Positions 9,060 to 16,946 of a DNA stretch of 64,000 bases are shown here, piece by piece. Below the pieces are notes generated by a model. It made no database searches. It was not told the DNA's origin and saw only the letters and a program-made list of their open reading frames with translations. Positions within the stretch are counted from its first letter, which is position 1; each line of letters opens with the position of its first letter. This DNA is from Bacteroidales bacterium. GTDB taxonomy: Bacteria; Bacteroidota; Bacteroidia; Bacteroidales; Marinilabiliaceae. Made by a program: the position numbers and the translations under genes. The stretch covers positions 310,001 to 374,000 of the forward strand of contig QKJP01000048.1 in assembly GCA_003249255.1 (NCBI GenBank), read 5' to 3'.

Positions 9060-10295
9060 GTGATAAAGCGAAGTAACTATAACATTATTAAACGAAGCTT
9101 ACAAAAGAAAGAAGTAACCATCCTAATTGGCGCTCGTCAAATAGGGAAGACTACAGTACTACGCGAAATACTCAACGACCTATCCAAACAGAGGGAACTA
9201 TCATTATTTTTAAATTTAGACATTGAAGAAGATGCTGCTTTTTTCGAATCTCAACAAATACTATTAAACAGAATACGACTAGAGTTTGGAAATAAAAATG
9301 GCTATATCTTTATCGATGAAATTCAGCAAAAAGAAGATGCCGGACGATTTTTAAAAGGCATCTACGATATGGACTTACCGTATAAGTTTGTCGTTACGGG
9401 TTCTGGAAGTCTTGAACTCAAGGAAAAAATAAGCGAAGCATTAACCGGCAGGAAACACCTTCTTCATATGTGGCCGGTAAGCTTTTATGAATATTTAGAT
9501 TATAAAACAGCCTATAAATACAGTGATCGACTTCAGGATTTTTGCTCCATAGAAAGCAATAAACTTCAACTATTATTAGACGAATATTTGGCCCACGGCG
9601 GATACCCCAAAGTAATTACCAGTGAAGATTTGGCTAGCAAAGTTGACGTTGTAAACGAAGTATTCACCTCATACATCACCAAAGACATATCTTATTTATT
9701 GGAAGTTAGAGCGACCGATAAATTTGTGAAAATGATTAAGCTTTTAGCGGTTCAGGCTGGTGGCATTCTAAACTATTCCCAATTAGCTTCTGATACAGGA
9801 GTCAGTTTAGATACCTTAAAAAACTACTTATGGTATGCCGAGCAAACTTTCATCATTAGTCTAATAAAGCCTTATTTCACTAATGCGAAAAAGGAATTAA
9901 CGAAATCGCCTGTGGTCTATTTTAACGATGTTGGCATGTTAAACTTTGCAGCTGGTAGGTTTGGTCGCTTTAACTTTGTAGATGGTTTTGTATTTCAGAA
10001 TTTCATATTCACTTTGCTAAACCAGAAGTATAGCACTCCACTTAATCCTATCAACCATTGGCGCACCAAAGACAAAGCCGAAGTCGATTTTATCATTCAT
10101 ATAGATAACGAAGCCATACCGGTCGAGGTAAAGCATTCCAATTTAAAGAAAACTGCCATTAGTCGGTCATTCAGAAGTTTCATTAACCGCTACCAACCAT
10201 CTAAAGCTTTTGTAATAAACCTAAGTTTAAAAGACACCATGCAATTGAATGAAACAATCATTGAATTTATTCCTTATTGGGAGTTGATATTTTGA
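9060..10295 (+). CDS. AAA ATPase with DUF4143 / nuclease-like C-terminal domain
   Basis: Starts with GTG at 9060; no better start is visible. The 411-residue protein has Walker A GARQIGKTT (24-32), Walker B YIFIDEIQ, the sensor motif FVVTGSGSLEL, a central winged-helix-like region (LAVQAGGILNYSQLASDTGV) and a C-terminal DUF4143 region with a PD-(D/E)xK-like pattern (WRTKDKAEVDFII ... PVEVKHS). This family is abundant, mobile and often multicopy in Bacteroidota genomes, with no settled function. It is bracketed by intact queG and a displaced queG 3' end, so it appears to be cargo of an insertion. Confidence 0.88.
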   Translation: MIKRSNYNIIKRSLQKKEVTILIGARQIGKTTVLREILNDLSKQRELSLFLNLDIEEDAAFFESQQILLNRIRLEFGNKNGYIFIDEIQQKEDAGRFLKGIYDMDLPYKFVVTGSGSLELKEKISEALTGRKHLLHMWPVSFYEYLDYKTAYKYSDRLQDFCSIESNKLQLLLDEYLAHGGYPKVITSEDLASKVDVVNEVFTSYITKDISYLLEVRATDKFVKMIKLLAVQAGGILNYSQLASDTGVSLDTLKNYLWYAEQTFIISLIKPYFTNAKKELTKSPVVYFNDVGMLNFAAGRFGRFNFVDGFVFQNFIFTLLNQKYSTPLNPINHWRTKDKAEVDFIIHIDNEAIPVEVKHSNLKKTAISRSFRSFINRYQPSKAFVINLSLKDTMQLNETIIEFIPYWELIF

Positions 10296-10437
10296 TGAAC
10301 CTCATCCCGATTTCACATCGATGAGTAAAGATGATTGGTATACTTTAGATGAAGAGTGATTTCGTGAGTTATTTAAAAAGGGTGCTGTCAAAAGAGCTAA
10401 GTTTGGGGGATTGGTTAGAAATTTGAAGTTTTTGAAC
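10296..10437 (+). pseudogene. queG: Displaced copy 2 of the queG 3' end
   Basis: Aligns with the last ~145 bases of queG from TGAACCTCATCC onward (compare 8742-8885), with scattered substitutions and a TGA within GATGAAGAGTGATTTCGTG that destroys the frame. It begins immediately after the ATPase stop codon. Its final segment (TTTGGGGGATTGGTTAGAAA) resembles copies 3 and 4 more than the corresponding bases of intact queG. Confidence 0.88.
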
Positions 10438-10473
10438 GGTCTAAAACAATAATAATCTCAAGAAAGAATTTCA

Positions 10474-11301
10474 TTAAAACCCCTCAACTCCATCCATACC
10501 TTTCTCATAGAAAAATGTTCTAAACCATTTATTCGTATATCTAATAGCAATCATACTGGCATAATAACTCTCATCCTCTTCATTTTCGGATGTAGACAAG
10601 CAATTAAAATCTTCAATAAATCGAACTACATCATAACTTGAATAATTATTTATATCCACCTTTATTATTGTTCGACGACCAACATCCGGAGCATTTCCAA
10701 ACACAGTTGTTGACTTACTAACTTTTAGACCATTCTCTTGTCCCAAATTAATTTGCTGAGAAGAAAATATTACCACACTATTTGCAGTCAATCCGCTAAC
10801 ACCATCAATACAATTAACAGGTAAGAAATAAGGATCTTCTTTCGATCCGACATATGGATGATTAGAAAACTCTTTTCCAAATTTTAATTCTTTAACCCAA
10901 CCTATCCTTGCACTATCATTAACAATTGTTAATGGAATAGAATCTGAAAACACTACTGTTTCTCCTACAATCAATTTAGCCTCTTCTTCACTCCCTGCTT
11001 TCAAATCGAATTCAACCTTATTCAACTTTGCAATCGCTTCTATTTCTTGATATGACAAAATCAAAGCTCCACTTAAAGATGTGCCTTTCACCACCAAATT
11101 GTCATAATTATATCCACAATCCCCTTCCGCTTTGGGCGATTCCCAAGGCATATAATTATTGGAGTATAACAAACCATAATCTTTCAATTGTAGAATATGG
11201 GAAGGTAGATTTACGATATTACCATCTTGACTAATGTAAAAAGATGAAAATAATATAAATCCAACTACCAACCACAAACTTATAATCTTGTCCAATTTCA
11301 T
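10474..11301 (-). CDS. Secreted or membrane-anchored protein of unknown function (cassette 1, partner)
   Basis: 275 residues with an N-terminal hydrophobic segment (ISLWLVVGFILFSSF, about 6-20), so it is exported or anchored facing the periplasm. No known domain is recognised. It is the last gene of a three-gene minus-strand cassette (peptidase-like, LRR protein, this gene), 26 bases after the LRR gene. Its place behind a possible toxin gene makes an immunity or accessory role plausible, but this is inference only. Confidence 0.65.
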   Translation of the reverse strand: MKLDKIISLWLVVGFILFSSFYISQDGNIVNLPSHILQLKDYGLLYSNNYMPWESPKAEGDCGYNYDNLVVKGTSLSGALILSYQEIEAIAKLNKVEFDLKAGSEEEAKLIVGETVVFSDSIPLTIVNDSARIGWVKELKFGKEFSNHPYVGSKEDPYFLPVNCIDGVSGLTANSVVIFSSQQINLGQENGLKVSKSTTVFGNAPDVGRRTIIKVDINNYSSYDVVRFIEDFNCLSTSENEEDESYYASMIAIRYTNKWFRTFFYEKGMDGVEGF

Positions 11302-11327
11302 ATATATAGTTATAGAATTCTCTGTTA

Positions 11328-12611
11328 TTATTTAAACACGGCTTTATATCCTAACTCTAAATCCATTTTTTCACCGGGCTGACATTTAGCAACATTTACC
11401 TCAACAAATATTTTCGTCTTAGATACATATTCTCCTTTCTTAAAACTTTGCCAATATAAAAAACTTCTATCCTCAAAATTAGGCATTGGCAATACCGGCC
11501 AAAACGATTCATTAAAGGAATTAAAGGCAAACGCTCCGATTCCAATGTAAATTACTTTTTCATTAAATTTAATAAAACTGAGCTTATTTTTTCGAAATGC
11601 TCCTGCCCCAATTACAAGTAACTCTTTTGGAAAGACAATCTCTGACAACTCATTTTTTGCAAACGCATATGCAGATATTGTATCAATCGATAACGGCATA
11701 TGAATTTGTTGTATTTTATTACCTGCGAATGCTCCAAAGCCAATATTTTTAACCTGCTCTGGAAAAACAACATCAATAATATCATTACCTGAGAAAGCTT
11801 GTTTGCCTATTTTTTCTAAATAATCTGGTAATACCACATTGCTTAGCACTTTATTCCTAAAAGCCCCACTTCCAATCGATAGCACTTTCTCATCCTCAAT
11901 AACATTTGGAATTATTACTTCGGAAACATTTGACAAATAACAGCTAAAAATGTGATTATCATCAAATACAATATCACCATACTTAATAGAATATGGATCT
12001 TTCGCTAGATATCTTAAGTCTGCGCAATAAACTCCTGCTACACTAACACTATCATAGTAAATCCCATCACCTTTATTATTTGAGTTTTCGGCTTGCTTTC
12101 TCCAACCAATAAACTCAAATCCACTTTTTTCCAGTGTTGGTAAAGCAATATAACCTTGTCGTTGATTGCATTTCAATTCGAACTTCTTCAAACTCTTAGG
12201 CAAAGCAAACTCAACATTATTATGACAATTCTTCAATAATAACTCCTTTACTCCCTCTGAACAAATAACTTTTCTAACATTATATGGGATGTTATCAAGT
12301 GAAGCTCTTTGTATATTATTATCATTGTGATAACTTGGTATTACCAATATATCAGAATACCATACAGCAGGAACATCAGGCGAATATCTAAAGAACAAAC
12401 ATGCGTTTTCTAAAGATAACAGGTGCTTCTCTTTATATATTAATGTATAATCCCCTTGATTTTCTTCCGAAATAACTCCAGAACTCACTAAACTATCAAA
12501 TGCTTCTGGAGTAATCCTCCCATCTAAAGTGTATTCTAATTGTGCATGTAACTCGAATAGAGAAATTATTAAAAAAAATATTACTTGTAACCCTCTCATA
12601 TCTTTATTCAT
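11328..12611 (-). CDS. Secreted BspA-type leucine-rich-repeat protein (cassette 1, partner)
   Basis: 427 residues. A signal peptide (RGLQVIFFLIISLFELHAQ) follows a second possible start at 12599. From about residue 225 to 370 there are at least five repeats of about 23 residues of the LRR_5 (BspA/TpLRR) type, for example LEKIGKQAFSGNDIIDVVFP and VKNIGFGAFAGNKIQQIHMP. Such repeats usually mediate binding. The start codon overlaps the stop of the upstream peptidase-like gene by 8 bases (ATGAATAA), which implies translational coupling. A secreted partner coupled to a peptidoglycan peptidase could be its inhibitor or binding partner (inference). Confidence 0.82.
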   Translation of the reverse strand: MNKDMRGLQVIFFLIISLFELHAQLEYTLDGRITPEAFDSLVSSGVISEENQGDYTLIYKEKHLLSLENACLFFRYSPDVPAVWYSDILVIPSYHNDNNIQRASLDNIPYNVRKVICSEGVKELLLKNCHNNVEFALPKSLKKFELKCNQRQGYIALPTLEKSGFEFIGWRKQAENSNNKGDGIYYDSVSVAGVYCADLRYLAKDPYSIKYGDIVFDDNHIFSCYLSNVSEVIIPNVIEDEKVLSIGSGAFRNKVLSNVVLPDYLEKIGKQAFSGNDIIDVVFPEQVKNIGFGAFAGNKIQQIHMPLSIDTISAYAFAKNELSEIVFPKELLVIGAGAFRKNKLSFIKFNEKVIYIGIGAFAFNSFNESFWPVLPMPNFEDRSFLYWQSFKKGEYVSKTKIFVEVNVAKCQPGEKMDLELGYKAVFK

Positions 12612-13764
12612 TAGTAGGTAATGGAGCTTCTGTATTCAACCAAGTAAGTAATAATTCAGTAATACGCTCATCAGTATCATTAGCCTCTGCAAAAGCTAAT
12701 TGTCGCTCATTATTTCTCACAATTTGATCAATACTACTATCTATTGCAGTTGTTTCAACTACACCATCATCATTCTCTACTAATCTAACATTTGAATTCA
12801 ATTTATAACATGCAATCGCTGTATTTGTTCTACCTCCAAGAGCATTATCCATAATTCGAGGAGTATTATTCATATTTGTGTTATTAACAGACGGCTCTCT
12901 TCCTTCGTATACGGCCACTTCATGACTTCCGTAATAACCAAGTCGCTTTAATTGAGCTTGAATAACCCTTACCTGCTGAGCATCACCTCCTCCATTACTA
13001 TGATTGGCCATTGCAGGACATTTAAGCTCCATTGCAGCCCAACATGTTCTTGCATAATCTGAGTCAAAATTACAAGTAATATCTGCACCATTATCAGTAT
13101 ACACATCCCCTATTTGGCACTTACATGGTAAGAGCAAAGGATGATTATTCGTAGGAATAATCTTAATATTAAATTCATCAATGTGATCTCTATTCTGTTC
13201 AAACAATTGACTTGTATATGGATTAGTATCCGGATAAGTTCCAACATTAACATGTACATGCCCCGGGGTATTCACATCTCTCCAACCTAAATTCCCACTT
13301 CGACCACCAAACCCAATAATTTGTCCGGTAAGAACAGAACCATTAACTCGACCATTATTGGATAAGTGAAGGTACTGCATTGTATGCCAACTACCATTTG
13401 AAAGAGCAGTCCAGTCTAATAATACTTTAAAGTGACTAGTTCCCTGAGCTGTAGACTGTCCGCAACGTATTGCAAAAACAGGGGCTCCTATTCGAGCTTG
13501 CAAATCATACCCCCTATGAGCAGACCAATTAGCCGGATTCGAAGCTCTCCACCTAGAAGCCGAATATTGTGAAAATGCTTCCATCTTACCATAACCCTTC
13601 CCTCCATTATCATCTGTACCCTGCTGATCCCACCAATGTGTTACGATATGCATATTCATACCATGGTAATCAGCATGCTGAATATAAGAATCATCAGTAA
13701 TGGCTCCTACAGCACCACTCGCATGGTCATCTATACCATCCCATACTGGTTGGCACCATTGCAT
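12604..13764 (-). CDS. M23-family peptidase-like protein with peptidoglycan-binding-like region, apparently 5'-truncated
   Basis: An LytM/M23 zinc peptidase core is visible: HRGYDLQARIGAPVFAI (first His and Asp), MQYLHLSNNGRV and GHVHVNV (the H-x-H pair), which would cleave peptidoglycan crosslinks. It is followed by a region resembling a peptidoglycan-binding helix bundle (RVIQAQLKRLGYYG). ATG 13764 is chosen; GTG 13776 is four codons upstream. Neither gives a signal peptide, and the coding sequence meets a displaced queG end at 13777, so the natural N-terminus was probably lost at this junction. It therefore looks like the C-terminal toxin part of a larger effector, coupled to a secreted LRR partner. 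Confidence 0.72.
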   Translation of the reverse strand: MQWCQPVWDGIDDHASGAVGAITDDSYIQHADYHGMNMHIVTHWWDQQGTDDNGGKGYGKMEAFSQYSASRWRASNPANWSAHRGYDLQARIGAPVFAIRCGQSTAQGTSHFKVLLDWTALSNGSWHTMQYLHLSNNGRVNGSVLTGQIIGFGGRSGNLGWRDVNTPGHVHVNVGTYPDTNPYTSQLFEQNRDHIDEFNIKIIPTNNHPLLLPCKCQIGDVYTDNGADITCNFDSDYARTCWAAMELKCPAMANHSNGGGDAQQVRVIQAQLKRLGYYGSHEVAVYEGREPSVNNTNMNNTPRIMDNALGGRTNTAIACYKLNSNVRLVENDDGVVETTAIDSSIDQIVRNNERQLAFAEANDTDERITELLLTWLNTEAPLPTNE

Positions 13765-13776
13765 TGCAAAAAACAC

Positions 13777-13858
13777 TAGATGGTAGGACGTTTTTTGTGA
13801 GCTATTAAAAAAAGCGCCTAAGTTTTAGGGATTGGTTAAGAATTTGTAGTTTCTGAAA
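13777..13858 (+). pseudogene. queG: Displaced copy 3 of the queG 3' end, strongly decayed
   Basis: The plus strand from TAGATGG through GGGATTGGTTAAGAATTTG to TTTCTGAAAT aligns with the final ~85 bases of queG and better with copies 2 and 4. It has several small deletions. It separates cassette 1 from cassette 2 and begins where the peptidase-like gene is cut. Confidence 0.7.
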
Positions 13859-13926
13859 TAAAGGTAGAAAATACTATTGGTGACATCCTTTATAAGCACC
13901 AGTATATATTAGACTTAAAAATCCTA

Positions 13927-14387
13927 CTATTCTTCAATAAAAACAACCTTAAACTGCATACGATTGGATTCATATCCAGCTCTCTTTATATAAACCTCAT
14001 AAAGACTTTCTTCTAAAGGAAAATCTACAAACTCAAGCAAGTCAAGATTAAATGCTTTGGTCACCATTTTTCTTTATAAGCTAATCCCTTTACTGGAGCG
14101 TCATAAACAGAATCCATAGAAATTAGTTTACCAAAAGGATCTCTACCTTCAAAATTTGCTACTCCACTATATTCAATATTACTATTAAGATCTCTTACAA
14201 AAAAGTTAACAATGCAATCTTTTTTATTTAATCCTATCTTTGTCGAATAAAATGAACTTGAACAAATAGGTATTTTCAATTGATTACCAACAGTCAGATT
14301 ATAATATATTTCAGTAGGTACGTTTATATAATTACCTAACATTTGCCCATCAATTATTCGTGGATGACAAAGGCAATCTACATCCAA
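13927..14387 (-). pseudogene. Frameshifted, N-terminally deleted paralogue of the 14391-15023 gene
   Basis: The open part 14061-14387 reads HPRIIDGQMLGNYI ... FFVRDLNSNIEYSG and parallels the neighbouring 210-residue protein (YPVQPDFYGAWRGI ... IFIRDLEKDILYEE). It ends at TGA around 14061, but the other frame continues the homology to 13927 (AFNLDLLEFVDFPLEES against NFNLLDYINLPIESG). One frameshift near 14065-14075 thus splits the gene. The signal peptide is missing and the start lies 3 bases from the neighbour's stop, which points to tandem duplication followed by decay. Confidence 0.72.
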
Positions 14388-14390
14388 ATC

Positions 14391-15023
14391 CTACCCCATC
14401 ACTACATCAATAAAATGCTCAGGATAATACAGGTTTCTTTGTCCTAACGAAAATAATTCTAAATACCAATGATTTGATTCAACACCATTATACCGAACAA
14501 ATATCTCATAATTGCCACTCTCAATTGGTAAATTTATATAATCTAGCAAATTGAAATTCCTTTTTATTGTAACAGTTGAGTTTTTGTATATTGCTAAACC
14601 TTGCCCCACCTTACTTTCTAATGGGTACTTCTTTTTTGAATATGAATACTCTGAAATATCCAACAACTCTTCATACAAAATATCTTTCTCAAGGTCTCTT
14701 ATGAAAATAGTATAATCCCAACTAGACCAAAATATTTTCCTCAGTGAGCTTTTCTCATAGGTACATACAGGTATTTCTATTGACACATTATTTGATGGAT
14801 ATATGTATATTTTTTGAGGTGCATTAATAACTATGCCTCTCCATGCTCCATAAAAATCAGGTTGCACAGGATAACATTTACATAGTGTATCTATCTCCCA
14901 TCCTGTTTTTAAACTAGAAAAATAAGCAGGATAATAAGTGTTTAACTTTATTGCCTCCTGACTTAAACAGTCTATGGGAAATAAATTCAATAAACAACAA
15001 ATTATATAAAAATACTTTTTCAT
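14391..15023 (-). CDS. Secreted protein of unknown function (cassette 2, partner)
   Basis: 210 residues with a clear signal peptide (YFYIICCLLNLFPIDCLSQ, about 4-22); the cysteine at 19 makes a lipoprotein possible but not certain. The mature part is beta-rich and matches no family I know. It starts 8 bases after the stop of the truncated cysteine-containing fragment (15032-15211), the same arrangement as in cassettes 1 and 3, so it may be the cognate partner or immunity protein of that lost effector (inference). Confidence 0.68.
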   Translation of the reverse strand: MKKYFYIICCLLNLFPIDCLSQEAIKLNTYYPAYFSSLKTGWEIDTLCKCYPVQPDFYGAWRGIVINAPQKIYIYPSNNVSIEIPVCTYEKSSLRKIFWSSWDYTIFIRDLEKDILYEELLDISEYSYSKKKYPLESKVGQGLAIYKNSTVTIKRNFNLLDYINLPIESGNYEIFVRYNGVESNHWYLELFSLGQRNLYYPEHFIDVVMG

Positions 15024-15031
15024 AATAGAAT

Positions 15032-15211
15032 CTAAATAGTTGTTAAATCGACTTTCCTTAATCGATCACTACATTCACTACAGAAAGTTTTAGCTTCAGG
15101 TGCAATTTCACCATACATTAAACAACTTGCAGAACTTTTTGCTAATTGTGAATCGTAAGGAGCTGGAGAAGTAATTCCATAACTACAATGATTACCTCTA
15201 TGGCCAGGTGC
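15032..15211 (-). pseudogene. C-terminal 59 codons of a lost effector-like gene (cassette 2)
   Basis: An open minus-strand frame without a start codon reads GHRGNHCSYGITSPAPYDSQ ... LAKSSASCLMYGEIAPEA ... FCSECSDRLRKVDLTTI, stop at 15032. It contains a CxxC pair plus two other cysteines. It is cut at the 5' side exactly where the palindromic repeat at 15215 begins. The family is not recognised. The setting, directly in front of a signal-peptide gene, matches the other two cassettes. Confidence 0.62.
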
Positions 15212-15214
15212 CCT

Positions 15215-15269
15215 GCTACCGCGCGAATCCTTCGCGTGGTTCTACATCAACTAAACTAACAATTATTTA
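15215..15269 (+). repeat. Palindromic boundary repeat, copy 1
   Basis: A 55-base sequence starts GCTACCGCGCGAA and has the perfect palindrome CGCGAA-TCC-TTCGCG, followed by GGTTCTACATCAACTAAACT. It recurs almost identically at 16840-16894. Both copies abut the cut 5' end of a minus-strand cassette gene. The part after the hairpin may be a very diverged queG segment (GCATTAGTTGCTTCTTACCA in queG), but this alignment is weak. Confidence 0.75.
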
Positions 15270-15319
15270 TCACCAAGATATTGAAATTGCATTAACAAAT
15301 ACGTTCCTCTCCGACACCA

Positions 15320-15511
15320 AAGCTCGCCATTAGAATTTGAAAAATCTTCCTACCAAAGAAAAAGAATTTGAACCTCATCCGGATTTTACATCTATCAGCA
15401 AAGAAGAATGGTACTCGTTGGATGAAGAACGTTTTCGTGAGTTGTTTAGAAAGGGGCTGTAAAGCGAGCAAAATTTGGGGGATTGATGAGGAATTTGAAG
15501 TTTTTATTTTA
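15320..15511 (+). pseudogene. queG: Displaced copy 4 of the queG 3' end, the longest
   Basis: From CCTACCAAAGAAAAAGAATT at 15350 the sequence matches the last ~160 bases of queG, and weaker similarity extends upstream to about 15320. It encodes recognisable EFEPHPDFTSISKEEWYSLD, then a one-base loss in AAAGGGGCTGTAAAGCG shifts the frame. It separates cassette 2 from cassette 3 and overlaps the 3' end of the lipoprotein gene by a few bases. Confidence 0.88.
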
Positions 15512-16231
15512 ATCCAACATATCATTGGGATCGATAACAACTTCAATATTGACTTTAACAATCTTTCCTGTTACCGCATCAACTCTATAATGCTTCGACT
15601 TCCCCCACCTTTTCTTTGCTTTAATAGTCCAATAATAATGCATTCCTTGCGGATTAGGGATCTCCTGAACATTCCTATACATTCGTTCAATTGTAAATTT
15701 TCCAATCTTAGCTTGAACAAGATTTAATGCTTCCTTCCAACATATTGGAAATTTTTCCGCAACAACATTAACTTCATTAATATCTTCACCATATATAATA
15801 TAATTATCGTTTACCTCCCATTTCATCATTCCACTCTGATCTATTGCAAAAGAATAACCAATTGGCAAATAATCCGGTCCTTTTATTATTAAGAAAGAAC
15901 TCTTCTCTTTTACCATACCATCAGCCCAATATACTTTTTCAACACCTACATTCGACCGTTTATTTAAAATTGAAAACGCAAATATTTTATTTGGTTCATA
16001 CGTCAAAACTTTTAAGAAGTCTTTACTATTCTGCAAAGTATCAACCATTGTTATTGTTGTATCTATAAAATCAAGTAAAGAAACATCAATTATCTCCTCA
16101 TTTTTAGGAGATACACTATCAATACCGCAAAAACAATTATCATCATTTGAGAAATACTGATTGGTTTTTCTTGAAACAGAACAAGAACTTACTATAACAA
16201 ATATCAGAACCAGTACATAAAGCCCCTTCAT
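15509..16231 (-). CDS. Lipoprotein of unknown function with PepSY-like tail (cassette 3, partner)
   Basis: 240 residues with a type II signal peptide and lipobox (VIVSSC, Cys16). The C-terminal region from about residue 165 (EALNLVQAKIGKFTIERMYR ... KHYRVDAVTGKIVKVNIEV) resembles a PepSY-like fold, in which a helix is followed by strands and a D-A-x-T-G turn. It starts one base after the stop of the metzincin-like gene. A lipoprotein next to a protease toxin would fit an envelope-located immunity protein, which is inference. Confidence 0.75.
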   Translation of the reverse strand: MKGLYVLVLIFVIVSSCSVSRKTNQYFSNDDNCFCGIDSVSPKNEEIIDVSLLDFIDTTITMVDTLQNSKDFLKVLTYEPNKIFAFSILNKRSNVGVEKVYWADGMVKEKSSFLIIKGPDYLPIGYSFAIDQSGMMKWEVNDNYIIYGEDINEVNVVAEKFPICWKEALNLVQAKIGKFTIERMYRNVQEIPNPQGMHYYWTIKAKKRWGKSKHYRVDAVTGKIVKVNIEVVIDPNDMLD

Positions 16232-16232
16232 G

Positions 16233-16835
16233 TTAATCTTGTTTTAATGTAAATTTACTATTATGCATTACTTTCCATTGCGCATGATAGGTATGTTTTG
16301 CTTTGTTTTTATAATCCATATAATTGTCCGTTGAACCTTGGTTAAAATAATTAAACTGATAATATCCACTTTCACCAACCTTTAAAAAAGTATGAGGTAA
16401 ACTCAAACAATGCATTAACTCATGGGGGATCTCTGAATAAGAAGTCAGACCACTATTTCCCATGAACATCATCGCACGATCATGACCTGACTTAGACACC
16501 CCATTTGTATTGTGGGGTGTATCTATTGAATCTTTTGTTATGATTTTGTAGTTTTTAAAATTAGTAAAAAATAGAGTAACAACTTCTTTCCTTGAGTCTA
16601 ATCTATTTTTCATTTGCTGCATCAATTTATCAACCTGATGGTCTTCAGTTTTTGACTTTAAAGAGATTCTCGTATCAATTTTAATTTAAGTATTTAAAGT
16701 TTCTTTTATCTCTTCTAAATTAAATGGTTTAAACAGACTATCTGCTTTAAACAAGGTCAAATCCTTTAAAAGGTTACTCCACACCTCTCTATCATAAAAA
16801 ACCTTCAAAGCATATTTATCTTCGAAATACTTGGC
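16233..16835 (-). pseudogene. Metzincin-like zinc protease, 5'-truncated and with an in-frame stop (cassette 3)
   Basis: The open part 16233-16625 has the metzincin zinc motif HELMHCLSLPH (H-E-x-x-H-x5-H; the usual Gly is Ser) and a Met-turn candidate NYMDY about 35 residues later. The same frame continues upstream through KSKTEDHQVDKLMQQ to TAA at about 16686-16688, then again as FEDKYALKVFYDREVWS to the boundary repeat at 16840. So a single nonsense codon interrupts a gene whose 5' end is also missing. It was probably the C-terminal protease part of a secreted effector. Confidence 0.72.
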
Positions 16836-16839
16836 CCCG

Positions 16840-16894
16840 GCTACCGCGCGAATTCTTCGCGTTGTTCTACATCAACTAAACTAACCATTATTTA
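16840..16894 (+). repeat. Palindromic boundary repeat, copy 2
   Basis: Nearly identical to 15215-15269: GCTACCGCGCGAATTCTTCG with the palindrome CGCGAA-TTC-TTCGCG, then GTTCTACATCAACTAAACTA. It abuts the cut end of the metzincin-like gene. A structurally similar small palindrome (CACGAA-AGGA-TTCGTG) occurs at 18598-18613 after the second lipoprotein gene. Confidence 0.75.
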
Positions 16895-16946
16895 AAAAGC
16901 AAATATTATCTTTCCTGAATATTTTGCGTACCCTTTAAATCTTACC

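Noticed and set aside
10474-16835. Assignment of the toxin-like cassettes to a type VI secretion locus
   Set aside because: No VgrG, PAAR, Hcp, TssB/C or baseplate gene is in the window, so the delivery system cannot be named.
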